Source of the DNA: Rickettsiella sp.
Lineage (GTDB): Bacteria > Pseudomonadota > Gammaproteobacteria > Diplorickettsiales > Diplorickettsiaceae
Direction of reading: 5' to 3'
Length of the DNA: 11,280 nucleotides
Assembly (NCBI GenBank): GCA_031119195.1
Contig: JAVHYG010000035.1
Coordinates: forward strand, 1-11,280
In this document: positions 7,452 to 11,280 of the stretch, in pieces
Position numbering within the stretch: position 1 is the first letter of the stretch
Layout: the number at the start of each line of letters is the position of its first letter
Position numbers and translations under genes: made by a program
Notes under the pieces: model-generated
Seen by the model: the letters and a program-made list of their open reading frames with translations, nothing else
What the model was told of the DNA's origin: nothing
The model's database searches: none

Positions 7452-9323
7452 TCACAATCCCATATAATAACTTGGAATGACTTGTTGTGCTGGAATAAGC
7501 GAATCTAAAGAAGCAAGCACTCCTTTAAATTTCTCCTGTTGATCACCATCGAATGTCGGTGTCTCATTGAAAATCGTCTTAGCTTCGTTGGGCCATCTCA
7601 GTATTTTTACAGTCCTAAGATCATTTTCATGATTATTATTTTTCATATATTTTTCAATTAAATTCAAGGTATCAAGCTGAGACTTTGAAAAAAAACTAAA
7701 AAGTGATTTATAGGCTTCTGAAAGTTTTTTGTAAGCTAGATGAGTTTTTTCTTGTCTAAATAAAGGTTTGAAGTTATCTGAGATATCTGTTTTTTTAATA
7801 AGCAATTTGTTTATTGCAATAAATTTTTTTAATAATGCAACTTTTTCTAAAGCAGTAATATCTTCAGGATTAAACAAAATTCCTTTATTAGTAGTCCATT
7901 CTCGTATAACCTTTATTCCTTCAGGGCATTTACTTCCCCTAAAAAAAATATTTCTACCACTTGTATTCCACTCATTACTGTTAACAATTTCTCTTGTCTT
8001 TATTAATAAATCATGAATATTTTTAAACAATATTTCCTCTTCTAATGACTGCACTGTCATATCAACGATTGGTCTACGTTTCAACACACTTGAATCTTTC
8101 AATTCAACAATAGTTGCCTGTATTCCAGTACTTATCACAGCAACTTGCTTAGTTAATTTTGTATAGTTTACATTTTTACAATAAAAAGTTGGAAAATCTC
8201 TGGCAATAACTTTTTGATCTTTTTTATCATAATCAGGACTAAGGTTTTCGTAAAAAGCATTCAATTTTAAGAACAAATCATTGTAAAAAAAGGAAGTAAA
8301 TATATCTCTAGTAGTTGTTAGTTTAAGTTTTTTTTCTAAAAACTTATGAGCAATCAATAACTTCTCAAAAGGTAATAACTTTTGATTATTAAATATTTTT
8401 CTTAATTGACGTATTCCATGCGGGGGGCCAAAGGAATTTTTAGTTTTATTTTTCCAAGCTTTATTTTTAACACAGACTTGTATATCCAATACAAGTACAT
8501 TAATCGCTTCAACAAAACTTTCTCTAGATTCATAATTCTCAAGTAAATTATTAATTTTATTAATATCTAGTTTTTCAAAAAATATAGCTTCTTCTGGGTT
8601 AATGTGCTGAAAAGGTTTTAATGCGGCAGCAACATCTAGAAAGAATTTTTTCTTTTTAATTTGGTCAATATCACTGTTTACAGTGATAGAAATTAATTTT
8701 TTATCTAAATATGAATATACGGCTTTACTTAAACGCAAAATTTCTCGGGGAAACTCTTCAGCAAGAACAACCAATCCTCGGTTATCATCTAATGAATTTA
8801 GTAATTGCCTTAACCAAGGATCGTGCAATTCACCTTCATTTAATTTTTTTAATGATTTAAAAAAAAAATTAATTGAATACGAAACATTGATATGTTTTTC
8901 AATAGATTGCAGCTTTTTCTCAAGCTCAAATGTTGAATCAATTATCGTATTGTTGATGTTTGTTGATAAAAATAAAGCACTAAAAGTATTTGCTAACAAA
9001 TCTAAAAGGTGTTTTTCGAGAATATGCCCTTGTACTCCTGACCATTCACGAAGAGAAAGGATTGCCTTCTGACAGGCGCGCAAATGATCAATTGTAGAAA
9101 TATTCGCAGCACTTTTTTTCTTTAAAATTTCTGTCACTTCTGTTTGATCAGCTTCTGTTAAACAAGCAGAATAATCTAATTCAAAAAAATTCAGCACCGC
9201 TAAATTTACAAGTTGATCCTTTGACCCGGCATAAAAAGAAAAATTCTCATGACTCAAATAACGTTTAGCTAAACTAGCGATCAATTGTAAACTAGACTCT
9301 AAAGATTGTACTTCATATGGCAT
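7452..9323 (-). CDS. Uncharacterised 623-residue protein with an internal duplication
   Basis: I do not recognise this protein. It is predicted to be largely helical, Lys/Leu/Asn-rich and cytosolic, with no signal peptide and no transmembrane segment. Two diverged copies of a module are visible. Copy A spans residues about 271-335 (W290, PHGIRQLRKI at 301-310, FEKLLIA at 319-325). Copy B spans about 432-508 (W452, PEGIKVIRE at 467-475, LEKVALL at 492-498). No catalytic motif, P-loop or metal site is evident. The ATG at 9321-9323 is preceded by only a weak AAAGAA site; AGGAG lies about 21-25 nt upstream. Codons are more AT-rich than in the envelope genes. A T10 run in the coding strand lies at 8859-8868. 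It is convergent with surA and divergent from the 9866 gene. In an intracellular Legionellales host it could be a Dot/Icm effector, but I see no clear C-terminal secretion signal. Confidence 0.85.
   Translation of the reverse strand: MPYEVQSLESSLQLIASLAKRYLSHENFSFYAGSKDQLVNLAVLNFFELDYSACLTEADQTEVTEILKKKSAANISTIDHLRACQKAILSLREWSGVQGHILEKHLLDLLANTFSALFLSTNINNTIIDSTFELEKKLQSIEKHINVSYSINFFFKSLKKLNEGELHDPWLRQLLNSLDDNRGLVVLAEEFPREILRLSKAVYSYLDKKLISITVNSDIDQIKKKKFFLDVAAALKPFQHINPEEAIFFEKLDINKINNLLENYESRESFVEAINVLVLDIQVCVKNKAWKNKTKNSFGPPHGIRQLRKIFNNQKLLPFEKLLIAHKFLEKKLKLTTTRDIFTSFFYNDLFLKLNAFYENLSPDYDKKDQKVIARDFPTFYCKNVNYTKLTKQVAVISTGIQATIVELKDSSVLKRRPIVDMTVQSLEEEILFKNIHDLLIKTREIVNSNEWNTSGRNIFFRGSKCPEGIKVIREWTTNKGILFNPEDITALEKVALLKKFIAINKLLIKKTDISDNFKPLFRQEKTHLAYKKLSEAYKSLFSFFSKSQLDTLNLIEKYMKNNNHENDLRTVKILRWPNEAKTIFNETPTFDGDQQEKFKGVLASLDSLIPAQQVIPSYYMGL
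7800..8513 (-). repeat. Internal W-P-x-G-I repeat region within the 623-residue protein
   Basis: Two copies of a 60-75-residue unit, at 8319-8513 (residues 271-335) and 7800-8030 (residues 432-508), share the same order of features. Each has a leading amphipathic helix, a Trp (W290/W452), a variable loop, P-x-G-I-[RK]-x-[LI]-R, another loop, and an EK-[LV] helix ending in a Lys/Leu-rich stretch. About 95 residues separate the copies. The DNA copies are not alike, so the duplication is old. The alignment was made by eye and is approximate. Confidence 0.5.
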
Positions 9324-9540
9324 AGTATTATTCTTTTTTTATTAATTACTCCTATTATTAGCCATCAATCCTTAAATAAAACTTAACGAAGCAAGGAAAA
9401 TTAGGTTTTTCCCATTAATCTAGGAAATTTTCATTAAATTATCAATACAAAGCTGATTTTTTGCCTGTAAAAATTGGAAAATCCAGTGAATTAATGTCAA
9501 ATTAAACTTGTTTATATCCCTGATCTCGGACTGGACCGTA

Positions 9541-9650
9541 CACGAAAAATTAAATTTTGGTAGCACGCGACGGCACATTTTGAGGAACGGAGTTGACTCA
9601 AGTGTAAATGAGTACCGCAGAAAAGTTAGCTACAAAGGACAACTTTTCTC
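9541..9650 (+). repeat. GC-richer island with a 9-bp-stem hairpin, candidate dispersed repeat
   Basis: This stretch stands out from its AT-rich surroundings. It contains TTTTGG (9555-9560), a CG-rich block and GAGGAACGGAG (9582-9592). A perfect inverted repeat follows: AGAAAAGTT at 9619-9627 and AACTTTTCT at 9641-9649 with a 13-nt loop. No T-run follows the stem, so it is not an intrinsic terminator. The order of elements resembles the minus strand of the island at 2241-2340. It may be a diverged repeat copy or the core of a small RNA; the family is unknown to me. Confidence 0.35.
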
Positions 9651-9732
9651 GTAAATATAGTTGGAATTCAGCTGATCATTCAAATAAAATTTAGCAGCTC
9701 CCTATCTGGTTACTTTTAGATGCACATCAATT

Positions 9733-9750
9733 GCATTCCTAGCATTCCTA
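9733..9750. repeat. Perfect 9-bp tandem repeat
   Basis: GCATTCCTA occurs twice head-to-tail at 9733-9741 and 9742-9750, about 115-130 bp upstream of the gene at 9866. It could be a replication-slippage product, a target-site-like scar or a tandem binding site. Two copies are too few to call an iteron array. Confidence 0.6.
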
Positions 9751-9776
9751 TATGTAGTCAATAGACTTTAATATTC

Positions 9777-9786
9777 TTAACGTTAA
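9777..9786. promoter_or_regulatory. TTAACGTTAA palindrome, possible operator
   Basis: A perfect 10-bp palindrome lies 79 bp upstream of the ATG at 9866. Its flanks TATT and AATA loosely extend the dyad. The position would suit a regulator-binding site for the divergent accessory genes. A palindrome of this length in AT-rich DNA can also arise by chance. Confidence 0.2.
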
Positions 9787-9865
9787 TAACAATATATTGA
9801 AAAAAATATGAAGCGAACGAAAAAAAGTTAAAATTCATCTAAATTTACATGGATAAAATATTAAT

Positions 9866-11280
9866 ATGCCTAATCCCAATGGACAAAACTCAGTAGAGAC
9901 GCTGAAAAGACCCACAAGCACAGAAATTACTAATAATAAAAGACAAAAAAACGAATTAACTGTACCTCAGAATTCAAACGATCCACTATCAAGCGCATCT
10001 ACTTACAGTTCATCTGTCTCGGCGGTAAAAAACACACTGCATGGAATATTAGATCAAGTCAAACTATCGATTTTAGTTTTAAAAGAAGCGATTGATAAAA
10101 ATTACAATTTTCAATTGAGCACTGAAATGGATGCGGCTGATAAATTTGATGATATTGTGCTAGAACGTCAAATTTCCTCTACCCAAGTCGAAAGTAGCTG
10201 TTTTCAAATAAAACATCATTTGAAGAATAAAAAGATCGCTTTAGCCGAATTATTTACTCCATTAGAAAATATAGACACTACCTATAGTCTGCAAAAGTAT
10301 TTTTTTTATTATCTAAAAATGAAAGAAAATGAATACTTTAAGAATAAAGTCATTCGACTATTTATTATGACAACTAGTAGTTTGGATGAAGATCACCTTC
10401 GAAAACATTTAATTCGTCTTAAGCAAACGATCAATCCGGATTTTCTTGCCTCAGTAAATATTGAAAACAAGATAAAATCCTATCAATTCGAATTAGAAGA
10501 TTTTGATAAAAATAAATTAGGTCAATTGCTGAAATCAGGTTCTGAATTTTATCAATTAGCAAGGTATTTAGCTGCTGAAGTAAATTCTCAACTGAAAATC
10601 AATAAAAATATCAAAAATTATTTATTTAGAAAATACAATAAGGCGCTATATACTGAAAATATTATAGATTCTAAGACAAATGAATTGCATACCTCTTTTT
10701 TTAATAATAACCTTTCTCCAAATATTGAAGAATTCAAAAAATTATTTATTGAATATACTAATGTTGATATAAATACGATAAAAAAAAATAAATTTATTTT
10801 GCCCTCAGTAACGAATGAATCAAAGAATCAATTTCCAAATCAGCCTAATGAGAACGATATCAACGATTTTCTAACTAAATTGATTTTTTGCTCTGACTTA
10901 CCCTCTGAAGATTCCTTGGATTTACCGCTACAAACTTATTTAGGAGAATACTTTAGTTTTATTGATAGTGAATTTATAGCTGATCATATCCAATCAAAAA
11001 TGTTGAATTGGTTAAAAACGAAGGGGCCAAAAGGGCAAGAAGGACATTATTTAACTCGGGTAACAGGTCAGGATTTTTTGTATGAAATCCAGCAACACAT
11101 TGATAAATTGGTGTTAATAGGGCCAACCTTAGAGTATAAGGAAAAACTCAATTCTGGAGAGATCGATTTTATTGGTTTTCTTAAAAATGAAAAACCTTAT
11201 ATAGATTTTCTAAACGATAAAAGCAAAAAAGTTTTACACATTATCGCCCAAAAAGAAACATTTTTTTCAGCAATTAAAGT
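9866..11280 (+). CDS. Large protein with N-terminal PD-(D/E)XK nuclease-like domain, 3' end outside window
   Basis: An uninterrupted frame of 471 complete codons starts at ATG 9866 (in-frame stop at 9854-9856) and runs off the window. Residues 1-51 are Ser/Thr/Asn-rich and hold a KR (14-15) ... KRQK (25-28) cluster. Residues about 57-170 carry a nuclease-like pattern: a helix (G60-A75), STEMDAADKFDDIV (85-98, with E87, D95, D96), QIKHH (114-118, Q114-x-K116), then LQKYFFYYLK (142-151) and the strand RLFIMTT (164-170). This E...DD...Q-x-K-H spacing fits DUF4297/Cap4-like PD-(D/E)XK domains. Downstream blocks NQPNE (325-329), KMLNWLK (379-385) and GPTLEYKEKL (419-428) recall, from memory, NACHT- and ankyrin-type proteins of arthropods and their symbionts. 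No P-loop or ankyrin repeat has appeared yet; either would lie beyond the window. GGAT about 12 nt upstream is a poor Shine-Dalgarno site. Composition is AT-rich, unlike the envelope genes. Confidence 0.85.
   Translation, partial: MPNPNGQNSVETLKRPTSTEITNNKRQKNELTVPQNSNDPLSSASTYSSSVSAVKNTLHGILDQVKLSILVLKEAIDKNYNFQLSTEMDAADKFDDIVLERQISSTQVESSCFQIKHHLKNKKIALAELFTPLENIDTTYSLQKYFFYYLKMKENEYFKNKVIRLFIMTTSSLDEDHLRKHLIRLKQTINPDFLASVNIENKIKSYQFELEDFDKNKLGQLLKSGSEFYQLARYLAAEVNSQLKINKNIKNYLFRKYNKALYTENIIDSKTNELHTSFFNNNLSPNIEEFKKLFIEYTNVDINTIKKNKFILPSVTNESKNQFPNQPNENDINDFLTKLIFCSDLPSEDSLDLPLQTYLGEYFSFIDSEFIADHIQSKMLNWLKTKGPKGQEGHYLTRVTGQDFLYEIQQHIDKLVLIGPTLEYKEKLNSGEIDFIGFLKNEKPYIDFLNDKSKKVLHIIAQKETFFSAIK

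Larger units (their letters stand above)
9324..9865. other. 542-bp divergent spacer of the accessory region
   Basis: No gene of normal size fits here. From each side the flanks are very AT-rich and should hold promoters for the two divergent genes, but no convincing -35/-10 pair was found on either strand. Inside it are a weak inverted repeat (GAAAATT 9396-9402 / AATTTTC 9426-9432), a GC-richer island with a hairpin (9541-9650), a 9-bp tandem repeat (9733-9750) and a 10-bp palindrome (9777-9786). A 28-codon ORF at 9608-9694 is not credible as a gene. The long spacer with mixed composition suggests insertion or decay of an element. Confidence 0.6.

Noticed and set aside
8683..9072. Plus-strand ORF of 129 residues inside the minus-strand 623-residue gene
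   Set aside because: Shadow frame with no recognised motif, fully inside a longer uninterrupted gene.
9396..9432. Inverted repeat GAAAATT/AATTTTC as an operator or terminator
   Set aside because: Seven A/T-rich base pairs with a 23-nt loop; not distinguishable from chance in this composition.
9608..9694. 28-residue ORF in the 9324-9865 spacer
   Set aside because: Too short, follows an in-frame TAA directly, has poor ribosome-binding-site spacing, and overlaps the hairpin; no homology recognised.
9324..9865. tRNA gene, CRISPR array or attachment site in the long spacer
   Set aside because: No cloverleaf with a T-loop consensus, no regularly spaced repeats and no duplicated tRNA end could be found by eye.

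Overview
The window looks like a chromosome segment of an AT-rich, probably host-associated gammaproteobacterium. The core proteins (WaaA, DjlA, Rpe, LptD, SurA) are all of gammaproteobacterial type. The low GC, the long A/T homopolymers and the type of protein encoded at the right end suggest an intracellular member of Legionellales (Coxiella/Rickettsiella/Diplorickettsia-like). That placement is inference; there is no rRNA or other phylogenetic marker here.

Left two thirds (1-7390), conserved envelope block. waaA (Kdo transferase, minus strand) is divergent from djlA (membrane J-domain co-chaperone) across a 113-bp promoter region. Downstream of djlA come rpe (ribulose-phosphate 3-epimerase), a small putative outer-membrane lipoprotein starting 1 bp after rpe, then lptD and surA only 9 bp apart. 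Four of the six genes concern the outer membrane. WaaA makes the Kdo-lipid A core, LptD inserts finished LPS into the outer leaflet, SurA chaperones beta-barrel proteins including LptD, and the lipoprotein is probably anchored there too. The genes pdxA and rsmA, which commonly follow surA in this group, are absent from the window.

Right third (7391-11280), accessory region. A convergent 623-residue protein of unknown function (7452-9323, minus) carries a diverged internal duplication. It is divergent, across a 542-bp spacer, from a long open frame that begins at 9866 and is still open at the window end (471 complete codons seen). Its N-terminus has a Ser/Asn-rich tail with a bipartite NLS-like cluster. 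Then follows a domain with spaced E, DD and Q-x-K-H residues, typical of a PD-(D/E)XK / DUF4297-like nuclease fold. From memory, this layout matches N-terminal regions of large NACHT- or ankyrin-type proteins of arthropods and their bacterial symbionts. It is the most interesting object in the window: either an anti-phage STAND-type system or a host-directed effector.

The non-coding DNA is also of interest. GC-richer islands at about 2241-2340 and 9541-9650 stand out from the AT-rich surroundings. Read on opposite strands they share a layout, suggesting diverged copies of one dispersed repeat. The 9324-9865 spacer also holds a 9-bp perfect tandem repeat, a 9-bp-stem hairpin and a 10-bp palindrome. 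I see no tRNA, rRNA, CRISPR array, transposase or integrase.
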